64,000 nucleotides of DNA from Pseudomonas guariconensis (GCF_024127895.1 NZ_JAMYBK010000015.1:1-64000), one strand, 5' to 3'; shown: positions 26,720 to 36,660, counted from the stretch's first letter. Notes: generated by a model from the letters alone, not told the origin. Numbers and translations are program-made.

Positions 26720-27655
26720 TCAATCACGACGCTCGATGATCGCCGAACCCCAGGACAGGCCCACACCGAAGCCACTGAGGGCAACGCGCTTGAGCTGCGA
26801 GCCGAGCACATGCTTCTCCAGCAACAGCGGAATACTAGACGACACAGTGTTGCCGGTCTCGACCATATCCTTGACGAACCTTGCCCGCTGTGCGCCCTCA
26901 TTGAAGCGCAGGGAAACAGCATCGACGATAGCCGCGCTACCCTGATGCAGGCAGTACAGATCGATGTCATCGGCCTTCAGCTCGCTGGCTTCGAGCAATT
27001 GCTGCAGGTGGGCGGGCACTTTCACCAGAGCGAAGTTATAGACCTGGCGGCCGTTCATGAAGAACGTGCCTTCGGTCGTACGCAGGTGCTCGGCGCCTGC
27101 GCCATCGCTGCCGAACAGCGACTGGCCCAATTGCCAGGTAGCATCGTCGGCCATCCAAGTCGCGGTAGCGGCGTCACCGAACAGCATGGTGGTATTGCGA
27201 TCCTCGGGATCGACGATCTTCGAATAGGGGTCGGCGGTGATCAGCAGGCCGTTCTTCAGGCCCGCGGCTTCCATGAAGCCTTTCATGGCATACAGGCCAT
27301 AAACGTAACCGGAGCACCCCAGGGAGATGTCGAAGGCGGCGACATGGGTCGACAGCCCCAGCTTGTGCTGGACGATGGCTGCGGTATGGGGCAGGCCTTC
27401 GGCGTCACCGTTCTGGGTGACGACGATCACGACATCTATGGATGCCGGGTCCAGCGATGGATTGGCAGCGAACAGGGTCCTGACGGCCTCGACGCAGAGG
27501 TCGGAGGTTTCCTGGCCGGCATCCTTGCGCGGCAAGAAGGTCGCACCAATCTTGCCGAAGATGAAATCCTGATCCTTGCCGAATTTCGCACCCTGGGCGT
27601 AGTTGTCCACCCCCTCGACAGGCACGTAACTGGCGATGCTTTTAATGCCAATCAT
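26720..27655 (-). CDS. 3-oxoacyl-ACP synthase III-like enzyme beside flagellin
   Basis: This is a 311-residue thiolase-fold condensing enzyme with the KAS III triad: Cys in DISLGCSGYVYGL, His in LYCLHQGSAAIVDA and Asn in ETGNTVSSSIP. I start at MIGIKSIASYVP, with gggaag upstream; an ATG four codons earlier is possible. It lies between flgL and fliC, where other Pseudomonas keep a flagellin-glycosylation island. In P. syringae that island includes two glycosyltransferases plus a KAS III gene (orf3). Here the glycosyltransferases are absent. A role in making an acyl group for a flagellin sugar, or another lipid product, is inference. It is unlikely to be the housekeeping fabH. Confidence 0.88.
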   Translation of the reverse strand: MIGIKSIASYVPVEGVDNYAQGAKFGKDQDFIFGKIGATFLPRKDAGQETSDLCVEAVRTLFAANPSLDPASIDVVIVVTQNGDAEGLPHTAAIVQHKLGLSTHVAAFDISLGCSGYVYGLYAMKGFMEAAGLKNGLLITADPYSKIVDPEDRNTTMLFGDAATATWMADDATWQLGQSLFGSDGAGAEHLRTTEGTFFMNGRQVYNFALVKVPAHLQQLLEASELKADDIDLYCLHQGSAAIVDAVSLRFNEGAQRARFVKDMVETGNTVSSSIPLLLEKHVLGSQLKRVALSGFGVGLSWGSAIIERRD

Positions 27656-28116
27656 ATGGCTTCCCAATTCAGTAACAGCGAAATACCCGCTGCGTCTTCA
27701 AGGGCAAAACGCCAGACGGTACGGACGGGTTCCGGCCCCTGACGGCTTGTCCGGGCACGACGCAGCGGTTCCCGGTTTCGACAATATACAGTGAAGATGC
27801 GCGTTCTGACTCCCAGGTCACGCTCTTTTTGTCGATTTCAGCAAGGGAGGGTAAAGGCTTCCCAGCCATAGTAGAGGTAAGCCATACACGCCATCAAACG
27901 GCCATGCCTCCAGGCGCCGGAACAGGGAGAATCGACCAAATGATCAGCGACCGTCGAAACAGTGCCTGAGCAGGTTGCTGCAGCGGTCATTGTCGGTATG
28001 CAGCACGACGCCACATGATCGACGCTCGTACACCGAGACCGCAAACTGGATAGAACCCCATGCACCACAACCTGGAGTTGGACGCACGGGAGATAACACA
28101 GGAAGGACAGCAGATT
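27656..28116. other. Long non-coding gap between KAS III gene and flgL
   Basis: These 461 bp separate two same-strand genes. I see no protein with family features in either strand, no sigma54 or sigma28 match, and no clear terminator for the flgF-flgL operon. The first part (near 27785) has TATA-like acaatatacagt that may hold the KAS III promoter. The gap sits where glycosyltransferase genes stand in related species, so it may be a deletion scar. Confidence 0.5.
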
Positions 28117-29685
28117 TTAAAGATAATTAACCAACGACAACCCAGCAATCTTCGCAAACGACTGCATCGAAGCCTGCAGCATGTTCTTCTGCATCTCCAA
28201 GCGCAGCATCACTTCCGCCGGATCACTGTCACGAATCGAGCTCTGGGTCTTCAGGTTCTCGGTACTCAACGCCTCGTTGGTCTCGGCCTGCACATCCAGG
28301 GCCTGCCCTCGCCCACCAATGGAGGAGACCGACGAAGACACCTGGTCGATCGCACTGGCGACATTCCCGATCGCCGAATCCAGCGAAGCCAGGAAATTCT
28401 GCCGGGCCACTGGGTCGTTGTCCTGGGGCGTCATCAGCGCCGCGCGCAACTGTGCAATGGTGTCGAGCGGATTCTGCGTCTGGTGGGTATCGACCTTGAC
28501 CCCAAACGAATCCCCGGCATTCGGCGCCCCCGACAGCTCGAAGCTCACCCCCGCCGCCGTGGCGGTGGTGCCGCTCAGGGTGCCGGTGGAAACTGGCCGG
28601 CTGTCGGCAGTCACTGGCGATGCATAGAGCTCGAACTCCGTGGCACTGGTGAACTTGAGCACCGCGCCGCCACCGGGGAACGCTGCCTTGTAGAGCGCCG
28701 GGTCGGTGATGTTGGCGCCAGTGATCTGGGTCGACGAGCTATTGCCCGGGCTACGGGTACCGGCGATCGAATCGGCCTTGGAGCTCAGGCTGAAGGTGTG
28801 GCCGGCAATGGCTGCGTCCGGATTGGCCTCGTCGCCAGCCTTGAACGAGATATTCAGGCGCAGGTCGACGCCACGGAAGCTGATGGTGGTGTTGTCGCCG
28901 TTTGGATCGAACTTGCCGCCCTGGCTGGCTTCGAGGGTCACATCGTTGCCATTGGCATCGAGGATCTTGTACTCGGTGCTGCTGGTGAACTCGATGCTGT
29001 ACGGCTCGCCGCTGCGGAAGCGATCGTTGTAGGTCGCGCTGCCGGAAACCTGGCCATTGGACAGGCTGACACGGCCGTCATCGGTAGCCGGCGCAGTCAA
29101 GCGTGTCTCGCTGCGGCTGGTGTTCAGGGCCTGCTCGAAGGCGCTGTAGCCGGTCTCGTTGGCGGCCAGGCTGAGCATGTCGCCGACCTGCAGCATCAGG
29201 CTGCTCTGGTCGCCCTGGTAGGTGTAGGTGCCGTCGGCGTTGCGCACGTAAGGGGGAGTGTCGCCCTTGGAGCCGGAGAACAGGTACTTGCCGTTCTCGT
29301 CCTTGCTGTTCATCAAGGTGAACAACTGGTCTTCCAGGGAAGCCAGTTCGTCGGCATTGGCCTTGCGGTCTGCGTCGGTGAAGGCGCCGTTACCCGAGCT
29401 GAGCGCCAGTTCGTTGACGCGCTGCAGAAGGGTACCGATGGCATTGAGCGTACTCTCGGCAGTCCCCAGCGCGTTGCGCACGTTGACGATGTTGCCGCTG
29501 TACTGCTTGAGCATGTCCTGCTGCTGCTCGAGCTGCAGCAGGCGCGCGGCGCCCACCGGGTCGTCGGCGGCAGTGCGGATGCGCAGGAAGTCGCTGGCCT
29601 CCTGGGTCGTCTTGTTGACGTTGGAGAAGGTGCGCTGGTAGTTGGCGCTGCTGGTGTTGTAGAACTGCGAAGTGGAGATGCGCAC
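28117..29685 (-). CDS. flgL: Flagellar hook-filament junction protein FlgL (HAP3)
   Basis: FlgL connects FlgK to the filament. The 522-residue protein starts MRISTSQFYNTSSANYQRTF with the flagellin-like N-terminus, has the conserved LQLEQQQDMLKQYSGNIVNV helix, and ends with a flagellin-like helix (EVMLRLEMQKNMLQASMQSF). At about 520 residues it is longer than enteric FlgL (about 317), through an expanded variable middle, as in other P. putida-like strains. It is last in the flgFGHIJKL operon, 13 bp after flgK. Confidence 0.95.
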   Translation of the reverse strand: MRISTSQFYNTSSANYQRTFSNVNKTTQEASDFLRIRTAADDPVGAARLLQLEQQQDMLKQYSGNIVNVRNALGTAESTLNAIGTLLQRVNELALSSGNGAFTDADRKANADELASLEDQLFTLMNSKDENGKYLFSGSKGDTPPYVRNADGTYTYQGDQSSLMLQVGDMLSLAANETGYSAFEQALNTSRSETRLTAPATDDGRVSLSNGQVSGSATYNDRFRSGEPYSIEFTSSTEYKILDANGNDVTLEASQGGKFDPNGDNTTISFRGVDLRLNISFKAGDEANPDAAIAGHTFSLSSKADSIAGTRSPGNSSSTQITGANITDPALYKAAFPGGGAVLKFTSATEFELYASPVTADSRPVSTGTLSGTTATAAGVSFELSGAPNAGDSFGVKVDTHQTQNPLDTIAQLRAALMTPQDNDPVARQNFLASLDSAIGNVASAIDQVSSSVSSIGGRGQALDVQAETNEALSTENLKTQSSIRDSDPAEVMLRLEMQKNMLQASMQSFAKIAGLSLVNYL

Positions 29686-29698
29686 GGTCTACGGCTCC

Positions 29699-31747
29699 TT
29701 AAAGACTGTTGATCAAGGTGGCGAAGGTTTCCTGGGCCGCCTTGATGATCTGCGACGACGCGGTGTAGTACTGCTGGAACTTGACCAGGTTGCCGACCTC
29801 TTCGTCGATCGATACGCCCGACACCGAGTTGCGGCTGTCGAGCGCCGAGCTGTGCAGTGCCTCGGTGGCGCTGCTGTCCATCTGCGCCTGGCCGGTCTTG
29901 CCACCGACATTGGAAACCAGCTTGGCGTAGGCGTCGGTGAAGCTGATGCCTTTGCCGTCGGCCCCTACGTCGACGGTGGACTTGGTCTGCAGGTCGATCA
30001 CCGACTGGGCGTTGCGGTTGTCGGCCGAGCCTGCGCCGGTCAGCGACACGGTGAAGTTGTCGCCGTTCTTCGGCGCACCGGAGACGTTCATCTCGAAGGT
30101 GAAAGCCTTCTGCGTGCCGCTACCGTCAAGGATCGGGTTGCCGCTACCGTCGACCATCGGTACCGAGATCTGCAGCTTGTTTTCCTGGCCGGGAACGATG
30201 GTGCCGCTGCCGATGGCATTGCCCTTGGCGTCGTACACGGTGTAGGCCTGGGGCGAGCTGCTGTCGTCGCCGAACACCAGCTTGACCGGCGTGGAGTACT
30301 TGAGGCCCGTCTGCAGGTCGGCACGCTGCAGGGCATCGTAGATATCCAGCTCGGAAGTCAGGTTCGGCTGGGTAATCAGCCCGGTACCCTGGTTGCCCGA
30401 ACCGCTGGTACCCGTCAGCGGCGAGGCCAGCGCCAGTCGCTTGGGATCGGTGAGCACCGACTCGATGTTGGCCGCGGCATTGCGCGTCGGGGTGATCTTG
30501 AAGCTGTCGCCGGCGCTCAAGCCACCGCCATTGAGCGACAGGGTGAAGCCGTCGATCACCGGGGGTGGGTCGTCGTTGAGGTCGAAGCTACCCATTTCGG
30601 TGTTGTCGGGCAGCCGGCGCACGGTGTACTCGGTGGCGCTGGTGAAGGTCACCTGGTAGTCGTTGGTGGTCAGCTTGCCGGTGTCCTTGATGGTCACGTC
30701 GAGGTTGCCGGAACCTGCGCTGTTGCCCAGCTTGGGCACGCTGCGCTCGCTGATGGCCTTGGCGCTGTTGATGTCGCCGAACAGGATGGCGCCGAACTCG
30801 CCATTCTTGTCGATGCCTTGGGCCAACTGACTGTTGATCGCATCGGCCACCACCAGCGCCACGCGGCCCAGCTCGTTGAGCGCCGGGTCCAGGGTTTCCT
30901 TGCGGTAGCGAATCAGGCCACCGAGCTCGCCGCCGGTGACGCTGTTGGTGATGTCCATCTTGGTGGTGCCGCGGTTGAGCACCAGGCTCATGCGGGTCGG
31001 GTCGGTCGCGTTCGGCTCCACACCCAGGGTCTGGGTGGTCTTGCCCAGCACCAGGGCCTGGCCGTTCTTCAGGTAGATGTCATAGTTGCCGTCGCGCTCC
31101 ACCACGTCGGCGCCGATCAGCGCGGTCAGCTCGCGCACGGCACCGTCACGCTGGTCGAGCAGGTCGTTGGGGCTGCCCTGCACCGCCGAGATCCGCGCGA
31201 TCTGCTCGTTGTACTGGGCGATCGTCGCGGTGAGCTTGTTCACCTGGTCAGCGATCGAGGCCATGTTGGCGTTGATGTTGCTGTTCTGCTGGTTGAGCTG
31301 CGCCGACAAGGTATTGAAACGCTTGGCCAGGGTCTGGGCGCTGGTCAGCAAAAGCTGGCGCGAGGCGTCCTCGGTGGGCTTGGCCGAGGCATCCTGCATG
31401 GCACTGAAGAAGCTCTGCAGCGCGGCGGTGATGCCGGTGTCGCTGCTCGACAAGGCGGTATCCAGCGGCGAGATCTGGTTCAGGTAGGACGCGGCGTCGC
31501 TGGACAGCGACGTAGTGGTGCGCAGCTGGTTTTCCAGAAAGGCGTTGTACACCCGGCGCACGTCGGCCAGGGTCGTGCCGCTGCCGATGAACACCTGCCC
31601 GTACTGCTGCGAGCCCTTGGTCTTCTGGATGTTCTGCTGGCGAGAGTAACTGTCCACATCGGCGTTGGCGATGTTGTTACCCAGGGTGTACATCCCCGAC
31701 TGCGCGGCGCCAAGCCCCGACATGCCAATATTGATCAAACTCGCCAT
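29699..31747 (-). CDS. flgK: Flagellar hook-filament junction protein FlgK (HAP1)
   Basis: FlgK is the first hook-filament junction ring. The 682-residue product starts MASLINIGMSGLGAAQSGMY, with the rod/hook family motif NNIANADVDSYSRQ, and ends SGVSIDEEVGNLVKFQQYYT then ASSQIIKAAQETFATLINSL, the typical C-terminus. The middle is variable and includes several beta-rich repeats. It starts 12 bp after flgJ and 13 bp before flgL. The very long antisense frame across 29672-33325 is a shadow. Confidence 0.96.
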   Translation of the reverse strand: MASLINIGMSGLGAAQSGMYTLGNNIANADVDSYSRQQNIQKTKGSQQYGQVFIGSGTTLADVRRVYNAFLENQLRTTTSLSSDAASYLNQISPLDTALSSSDTGITAALQSFFSAMQDASAKPTEDASRQLLLTSAQTLAKRFNTLSAQLNQQNSNINANMASIADQVNKLTATIAQYNEQIARISAVQGSPNDLLDQRDGAVRELTALIGADVVERDGNYDIYLKNGQALVLGKTTQTLGVEPNATDPTRMSLVLNRGTTKMDITNSVTGGELGGLIRYRKETLDPALNELGRVALVVADAINSQLAQGIDKNGEFGAILFGDINSAKAISERSVPKLGNSAGSGNLDVTIKDTGKLTTNDYQVTFTSATEYTVRRLPDNTEMGSFDLNDDPPPVIDGFTLSLNGGGLSAGDSFKITPTRNAAANIESVLTDPKRLALASPLTGTSGSGNQGTGLITQPNLTSELDIYDALQRADLQTGLKYSTPVKLVFGDDSSSPQAYTVYDAKGNAIGSGTIVPGQENKLQISVPMVDGSGNPILDGSGTQKAFTFEMNVSGAPKNGDNFTVSLTGAGSADNRNAQSVIDLQTKSTVDVGADGKGISFTDAYAKLVSNVGGKTGQAQMDSSATEALHSSALDSRNSVSGVSIDEEVGNLVKFQQYYTASSQIIKAAQETFATLINSL

Positions 31748-31759
31748 GGTTTCCTGCCC

Positions 31760-32920
31760 TTAAAGTTTCGTGATGGTACCGAGCATCGCGTAGCTCTCGT
31801 ACGACTTCATCTGTCTTGCGATCTGCGAGATCTTGCTGGCGTAGTTCGGGTCGGTGGCGTACCCGGCCTTCTGCAGTTCCCGCACGAACTGTTCCGGTTT
31901 ATCGGCGGCCTTCAGCGCATCTTGATAGCGCGAATTGTTCTGCAGCAGGCTCACCAGGTCGTGGAAGCTGTCCTGGTAGGAATCGTACGAACGGAACGCC
32001 GCCGTCTCCTTGACGAACTGCCCGCCACGGAACTCGCTGGTGATCGCCCTCGCCTGCCCGCCCTGCCAGTTGCCGCTGGCCTTGATGCCGAACAGGTTGT
32101 GGCTGCTGGTGCCGTCGGCATTGCGCATGACCGACTTGCCCCAGCCGGTTTCCAGGGCGGCCTGGGCCACCAGGTAGCGTGGGTCGATACCGATGCGCTT
32201 GGCGGCCTGCTCGGCCATCGGCAGCATGGTGGCGACGAACGCATCGCTGTCGGCGAAGGCTTTCTTCGGTGCCAGCGGCGGTTGGGCCACGGCGCGGCCG
32301 AGGATGCGCAGGCCGCTATCGGGTGCGGCGAAAGCCTGGGCGACGCCCGAGACCGGCTGGCCTTCACCGGCCGGTACAGCGGCGGTAGGGGCGCTCGCCG
32401 ACGGCACGATCCCGGCCAGCAGGCGATCGGTGAGCTTGCCCGGCAACGCCAAGCGCCGGGAGTTGAGCGCGGCGACGTCGTTGCGGGTGGCGGTCGACTC
32501 AATGGCATGCACCGGCGCGGCCACCTTGCTGCCCCACAACGCCGGGGCATGGCCCTCGATACGCGGGAACGGGCTGGTGTTGACCGATGCGCTCTTGTTC
32601 TTCGAGAGCTGGCGCACCAGCACGTCCTGCAGGCCGATGCCGCCGCCCTCGCGGGACATGCTCACGGCCAGTTGCTGGTCGTACATGTCGCGGTACTGCT
32701 TGACCGTCTCGGTGTTCATCGGGTTGTCGGCGGCCAGCACGTCGCTGGCCTTGCGCGAGGCCTTGAGCATCTCGCTGATGAACAGCGACTCGAACTCCTG
32801 GGCCACCTTGCGTATGTTGGCGTCGCTGTCGCGATCGCCATGCTTGAGCGAGCTCAAGCGGTTGAGGTCGGTGTAGGCGCCGCTGTCGACGGGGCTGGAA
32901 ACCAGGCTCTTGGGGTTCAT
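31760..32920 (-). CDS. flgJ: Rod-assembly muramidase FlgJ
   Basis: FlgJ caps the growing rod and opens the peptidoglycan. The 386-residue protein has an N-terminal rod-binding domain (VAQEFESLFISEMLKASRKA at about 42-61, QYRDMYDQQLAVSMS), a Pro/Ala-rich linker (about 170-230), and a C-terminal N-acetylglucosaminidase domain with VAQAALETGWGKSVM (catalytic Glu) and SSHNLFGIKASGNWQGG. It is dual-domain, as in other gammaproteobacteria. Confidence 0.96.
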   Translation of the reverse strand: MNPKSLVSSPVDSGAYTDLNRLSSLKHGDRDSDANIRKVAQEFESLFISEMLKASRKASDVLAADNPMNTETVKQYRDMYDQQLAVSMSREGGGIGLQDVLVRQLSKNKSASVNTSPFPRIEGHAPALWGSKVAAPVHAIESTATRNDVAALNSRRLALPGKLTDRLLAGIVPSASAPTAAVPAGEGQPVSGVAQAFAAPDSGLRILGRAVAQPPLAPKKAFADSDAFVATMLPMAEQAAKRIGIDPRYLVAQAALETGWGKSVMRNADGTSSHNLFGIKASGNWQGGQARAITSEFRGGQFVKETAAFRSYDSYQDSFHDLVSLLQNNSRYQDALKAADKPEQFVRELQKAGYATDPNYASKISQIARQMKSYESYAMLGTITKL

Positions 32921-32931
32921 GCGTGGCGTCC

Positions 32932-34047
32932 TCAGATCACGATCAGGTCGGCCTGCAAGGCGCCGGCCTGCTTCAGGGCTTCGAGGATCGCCATCAGGTC
33001 GCTGGGCGCCGCGCCCACCTGGTTCACCGCGCGGACGATCTCATCCAGCGTGGTGCCCGGGCCGAACTTGAACATCGGCTTGGCTTCCTGCTCGGCATTG
33101 ACCCGCGAACGCGGCACCACGGCGGTCTGGCCATTGGAGAACGGCCCCGGCTGGCTGACGATCGGGTCTTCGGTGATGGTCACGGTCAGGCTGCCGTGGG
33201 TCACCGCCGCCGGCGAGACCTTGACGTTCTGGCCGATGACGATGGTGCCGGTACGCGAGTTGATGATGACCTTGGCCACGGCCTGGCCTGGGTCGATCTC
33301 CAGGTTCTCGAGGATCGACAGGTAGTCCACCCGCTGGCTCGGGTCCATGGGTGCGGTGACCCGCACCGAGCCGCCGTCCACGGCCTGGGCCACGCCCGGG
33401 CCGAGCAGCTCGTTGACCTTGTCGACGATGCGCTTGGCGGTGGTGAAGTCCGGGCGGTTGAGGTTCAGGGTCAGGCTGTTGCCCTGGCTGAAGCCGCTCG
33501 GCACCGCGCGCTCGACCGTGGCGCCGCCAGGGATGCGCCCGGCCGACGGGACATTGACCGTGATCCGCGAGCCGTCGCGCCCCTCGGCGTCGAAGCCGCC
33601 GACCACCAGGTTGCCCTGGGCGATGGCATAGACGTTGCCGTCGATCCCCTTGAGCGGGGTCATCAGCAGGCTGCCGCCGCGCAGGCTCTTGGAGTTGCCG
33701 ATCGACGACACGGTGATGTCCACCACCTGGCCCGGCTTGGCGAAAGCCGGCAGATCGGCATGCACCGACACCGCGGCGACGTTCTTCAGCTGTACGTTGC
33801 CGGAGCCGGCCGGCACCTTGATGCCGAACTGCGAGAGCATGTTGTTGAAGGTCTGCAGGGTGAAGGGGGTCTGGGTGGTCTGGTCACCCGTGCCGTTCAA
33901 CCCCACCACCAGGCCATAGCCGATCAGCTGGTTGGTGCGCACGCCAGAAATGCTGGCGATGTCCTTCAGGCGCTCGGCGTGGGCGCCGAACGCACAGGAC
34001 AAGAGAAGGGTTGCGGCAATCAGCTGCCTTACGTTGAACATGGTCAT
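32932..34047 (-). CDS. flgI: Flagellar P-ring protein FlgI
   Basis: FlgI forms the periplasmic P-ring bushing. The 371-residue precursor has a signal peptide ([16 protein letters not shown] at about 8-24), then [20 protein letters not shown] and GLNGTGDQT, the family start, and ends with [20 protein letters not shown]. Start at MTMFNV or two codons later is possible. It is 6 bp after flgH and 11 bp before flgJ. Confidence 0.97.
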   Translation of the reverse strand: MTMFNVRQLIAATLLLSCAFGAHAERLKDIASISGVRTNQLIGYGLVVGLNGTGDQTTQTPFTLQTFNNMLSQFGIKVPAGSGNVQLKNVAAVSVHADLPAFAKPGQVVDITVSSIGNSKSLRGGSLLMTPLKGIDGNVYAIAQGNLVVGGFDAEGRDGSRITVNVPSAGRIPGGATVERAVPSGFSQGNSLTLNLNRPDFTTAKRIVDKVNELLGPGVAQAVDGGSVRVTAPMDPSQRVDYLSILENLEIDPGQAVAKVIINSRTGTIVIGQNVKVSPAAVTHGSLTVTITEDPIVSQPGPFSNGQTAVVPRSRVNAEQEAKPMFKFGPGTTLDEIVRAVNQVGAAPSDLMAILEALKQAGALQADLIVI

Positions 34048-34053
34048 CCGGAC

Positions 34054-34749
34054 TCAGAAAGGCCAAAGCGGGCTGAGGAAGAAGCGGTCCAGCCAACCGG
34101 GCTGGCTGGCATCGGCGAACGAGCCGGTGCCCGAGTAGGTGATGCGCGCATCGGCCACGCGGGTCGAGGGCACGGTGTTGTCGGTGGCGATGTCGTCGGC
34201 ACGGACCAGCCCGGCGATGCGCACCAGCTCCTCGCCGGTGTTCAGGGTCATCCATTTTTCCCCGCGCACGGCGATGATGCCGTTGGGCAGCACCTCGGCC
34301 ACGGTGACGGTGATCGAGCCGGTCAGGGTGTTGCCCTGGGTGGCCTTGCTGTCGCCCTTGGTGGCGCGCTCGCCGCTGTAGCCGGCGTTGAGCGACAGGT
34401 CGCCACCGCCGAACGGGTTGTTGGTGTTCGGCGTGGCGCCGAACAGCGAGGTCAGGCCGATGTTGGCGTTGCTGTCCTTCTGGATCTGCGAGCCGGCGTT
34501 CTTGCTCGCCGAGGTGCGCTCGTTGAGAGTGATGGTGATGATGTCACCCACCCGGAACGCCTTGCGATCGGAGTACAGGTTCTGCTCGAAACCGGCCTGG
34601 TAGATCGAACCGTTGTTGGCCGCCGCCGGCAACGGGGTACGCGGCAGGACCGGCGCATAGTACGGGTCGTTGGGCTTGGGCGTCGGTGCGACGCAACCGG
34701 CCAGCAACACCGCGCCCCCCAGGGCGAAGACGGACAACAGACGATTCAT
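34054..34749 (-). CDS. flgH: Flagellar L-ring lipoprotein FlgH
   Basis: FlgH forms the outer-membrane L-ring. The 231-residue precursor has a lipobox (VLLAGC, Cys19), the segment [20 protein letters not shown], and [16 protein letters not shown], both characteristic. The end [20 protein letters not shown] is conserved. It sits between flgG (34-bp gap) and flgI. Confidence 0.97.
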   Translation of the reverse strand: MNRLLSVFALGGAVLLAGCVAPTPKPNDPYYAPVLPRTPLPAAANNGSIYQAGFEQNLYSDRKAFRVGDIITITLNERTSASKNAGSQIQKDSNANIGLTSLFGATPNTNNPFGGGDLSLNAGYSGERATKGDSKATQGNTLTGSITVTVAEVLPNGIIAVRGEKWMTLNTGEELVRIAGLVRADDIATDNTVPSTRVADARITYSGTGSFADASQPGWLDRFFLSPLWPF

Positions 34750-34783
34750 GACGCTTACCTCACGGGTGTAACAGGCTTAGGGC

Positions 34784-35569
34784 TTACAGCTGCTGGGTGA
34801 CGAACGAGAGCATCTGGTCGGCGGTGGAGATGACCTTGGAGTTCATCTCGTAGGCGCGCTGGGTGGTGATCATGTTCACCAGCTCTTCCACGGTGCTGAC
34901 GTTGGAGTTCTCCAGGGTCTGCTGCTGGGTGGTGCCGAAGCCGTTCAGGCCCGGGGTGCCGATCTGCGGCGCGCCGCTGGCGGCGGTCTCGAGGAACAGG
35001 TTGTTGCCGATCGCCTGCAGGCCAGCCGGGTTGATGAAGTCGGCGGTCTGGATGTTGCCGATGATCTGCGCGGCCGGGTTGCCGGCGGTGGTGATCGACA
35101 CGGTGCCGTCCTGGCCGACGGTGAAGGTCTGGGCATCCGGCGGCACGACGATCGCAGGCTCCAGGGCGAAACCGTTGGCGGTGACGATCTGGCCGTCGGA
35201 GTTCAGGTGGAAGGTGCCGTCACGGGTGTACGACACGGTGCCGTCCGGTTGCAGCACCTGGAAGAAGCCACGGCCGTTGACCGCCATGTCCAGCGGGTTC
35301 TCGGTGGTCTGCAGGCTGCCGGTCTGGAAGTTCTTCTGGGTGCCGACGATGCGCACGCCAGTACCGACCTGCAGGCCCGACGGCAGTTCGCTGTCCTGGG
35401 TGGACTGCGCGCCCGGCTGGCGCTTGACCTGGTACAACAGGTCCTGGAACTCGGCGCGATCGCGCTTGAAGCCGGTGGTCGAGACGTTGGCCAGGTTGTT
35501 GGAAATGACCGTCAGGTTGGTGTCCTGGGCGGACAGGCCGGTTTTAGCGACCCAAAGAGCCGGAAGCAT
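34784..35569 (-). CDS. flgG: Flagellar distal rod protein FlgG
   Basis: FlgG builds the distal rod. The 261-residue protein starts MLPALWVAKTGLSAQDTNLT, with NNLANVSTTGFKRDRAEFQD, contains the FlgG-type GRGFFQVLQPDGTVSYTRDG stretch, and ends VEELVNMITTQRAYEMNSKV. Length is canonical. It follows flgF by 48 bp. Confidence 0.97.
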   Translation of the reverse strand: MLPALWVAKTGLSAQDTNLTVISNNLANVSTTGFKRDRAEFQDLLYQVKRQPGAQSTQDSELPSGLQVGTGVRIVGTQKNFQTGSLQTTENPLDMAVNGRGFFQVLQPDGTVSYTRDGTFHLNSDGQIVTANGFALEPAIVVPPDAQTFTVGQDGTVSITTAGNPAAQIIGNIQTADFINPAGLQAIGNNLFLETAASGAPQIGTPGLNGFGTTQQQTLENSNVSTVEELVNMITTQRAYEMNSKVISTADQMLSFVTQQL

Positions 35570-35617
35570 TCAGTGTTCTCCTCGTGCGCCTGTTTTACGG
35601 CACCCGTTCAAATGTGA

Positions 35618-36358
35618 TTAGCCGATTTGCAAAACCCGAGCCATGGCTTCGTCGCCTTCCTTGGCTGTGTTCATCATCTTGACGTGCAGCTCGAACTGGC
35701 GGGACAGCGCCAGCACCGAGGTCATTTCCTCGACGGCATTGACATTGCTCCCCTCGAGGAAGCCCGACACCACCTTGACGTTCACATCGGCGTCGGCCGG
35801 CTGGCCGCTCTTGGTGTGGATGAGCCCGTCCGGGCCTTTGACCAGGCCGCGGGTGTCGGGGTTGACCAGCTTGATCCGGTCGACCTCAGCCATCACCCGC
35901 GGGTCCTCGCCCATGGCGCGGATGCTGATGGTGCCGTCTTCGCCGACCTCCACCTTCTGCTCCGGCGCAATGGCGATGGGGCCGCCGTTGCCGATCACCG
36001 GCATGCCGTTGCCGGCACGCAGCACGCCCAGGGCGTCGATGTTCAGGCTGCCGGTGCGCACGTAGGCTTCGCTGCCGTCCGGTGCCTGCACGGCGATGAA
36101 ACCGTCGCCGCTGACGGCCACGTCCAGCTCACGCCCGGTCTCGACCATGGGGCCGGCGCTGAAGTCGGTGGCCGGACGCTCGGTCATGGCGAAGGCCCGC
36201 GCCGGAAAGCTGTCGCCGAACACCGGCATCGAGCGCGCCTGCTCCAGGTCACGCTGGAAACCGTTGGTGGAAATGTTCGCCAGGTTGTTGGCGTGGGCCT
36301 TCTGCGCCAGCGCGTTCTGGCTGGCGCCGGTCATGGCCACGTAAAGCATCTTGTCCAC
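35618..36358 (-). CDS. flgF: Flagellar proximal rod protein FlgF
   Basis: FlgF is a proximal-rod subunit. I start it at the GTG giving VDKMLYVAMTG (246 aa), because GGAGG lies 6 bases upstream; a longer ATG start at 36376 has no such site. It has NNLANISTNGFQRDLEQARS, the SGDGFIAVQAPDGSEAYVRT block, and ends VEEMTSVLALSRQFELHVKM. It is the first gene of flgFGHIJKL, with a sigma54 promoter upstream. Confidence 0.95.
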   Translation of the reverse strand: MDKMLYVAMTGASQNALAQKAHANNLANISTNGFQRDLEQARSMPVFGDSFPARAFAMTERPATDFSAGPMVETGRELDVAVSGDGFIAVQAPDGSEAYVRTGSLNIDALGVLRAGNGMPVIGNGGPIAIAPEQKVEVGEDGTISIRAMGEDPRVMAEVDRIKLVNPDTRGLVKGPDGLIHTKSGQPADADVNVKVVSGFLEGSNVNAVEEMTSVLALSRQFELHVKMMNTAKEGDEAMARVLQIG

Positions 36359-36419
36359 AGTCATCCTCCGCTGCACTGGCGACCGGTTGCCGCTCGCCGC
36401 TGCTGTGCAGGCACTAAAG

Positions 36420-36434
36420 CAAGTTCCGAACCAA
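36420..36434 (-). promoter_or_regulatory. Sigma54 promoter of flgF operon
   Basis: TGGTTCGGAACTTGC on the minus strand keeps GG-N10-GC and the TTGC element, with two changes in the -24 block. The expected start is near 36408, about 50 nt before the flgF GTG. In P. aeruginosa the flgFGHIJKL operon is FleR-dependent. Confidence 0.75.
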
Positions 36435-36449
36435 CTTTACTGAAACGCG

Positions 36450-36476
36450 AAAAAGCCCGTGGATACGGGCTTTTTT
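36450..36476. terminator. Bidirectional rho-independent terminator upstream of flgF promoter
   Basis: Perfect arms aaaaagcccgt and acgggcttttt surround a 4-nt loop, with A and T tracts on both sides. It insulates the flgF promoter from transcripts arriving from flgE and the small ORF. Confidence 0.9.
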
Positions 36477-36573
36477 CGAGTGCTTGGCAAGGGCTGCCGC
36501 CGGATATCCGGCGCCTCATTGCCGCAGGTGGCAACGAGGCGGCAGACCAGGGTATTGCCTTTGCGCAGGCTGT

Positions 36574-36607
36574 GCCGGCTTATTCGCGGGCAAGCCCGCT
36601 CCCGCAG
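36574..36607. repeat. REP palindrome
   Basis: The sequence starting ccggcttattcgcgggcaag and continuing cccgctcccgcaggg is the same REP type as at 20926 and 44651. It stands alone, between the small secreted ORF and the flgF terminator. Confidence 0.7.
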
Positions 36608-36660
36608 GGTCCGCGGCGCTCACAAATCCTGCGCCATGCAAAGCAGCCCCAGACACAGCA

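Noticed and set aside
27783..27795. LexA-like actgtatattg upstream of the KAS III gene
   Set aside because: Only one half resembles a LexA box and the CAG half is missing, so it is at most a TATA-like promoter stretch.
29672..33325. 1217-residue open frame on the plus strand
   Set aside because: It lies wholly antisense to flgK and flgJ, which have strong family motifs. Its composition (His, Gln, Gly, Arg, Val rich, no domains) is typical of antisense frames in GC-rich DNA.
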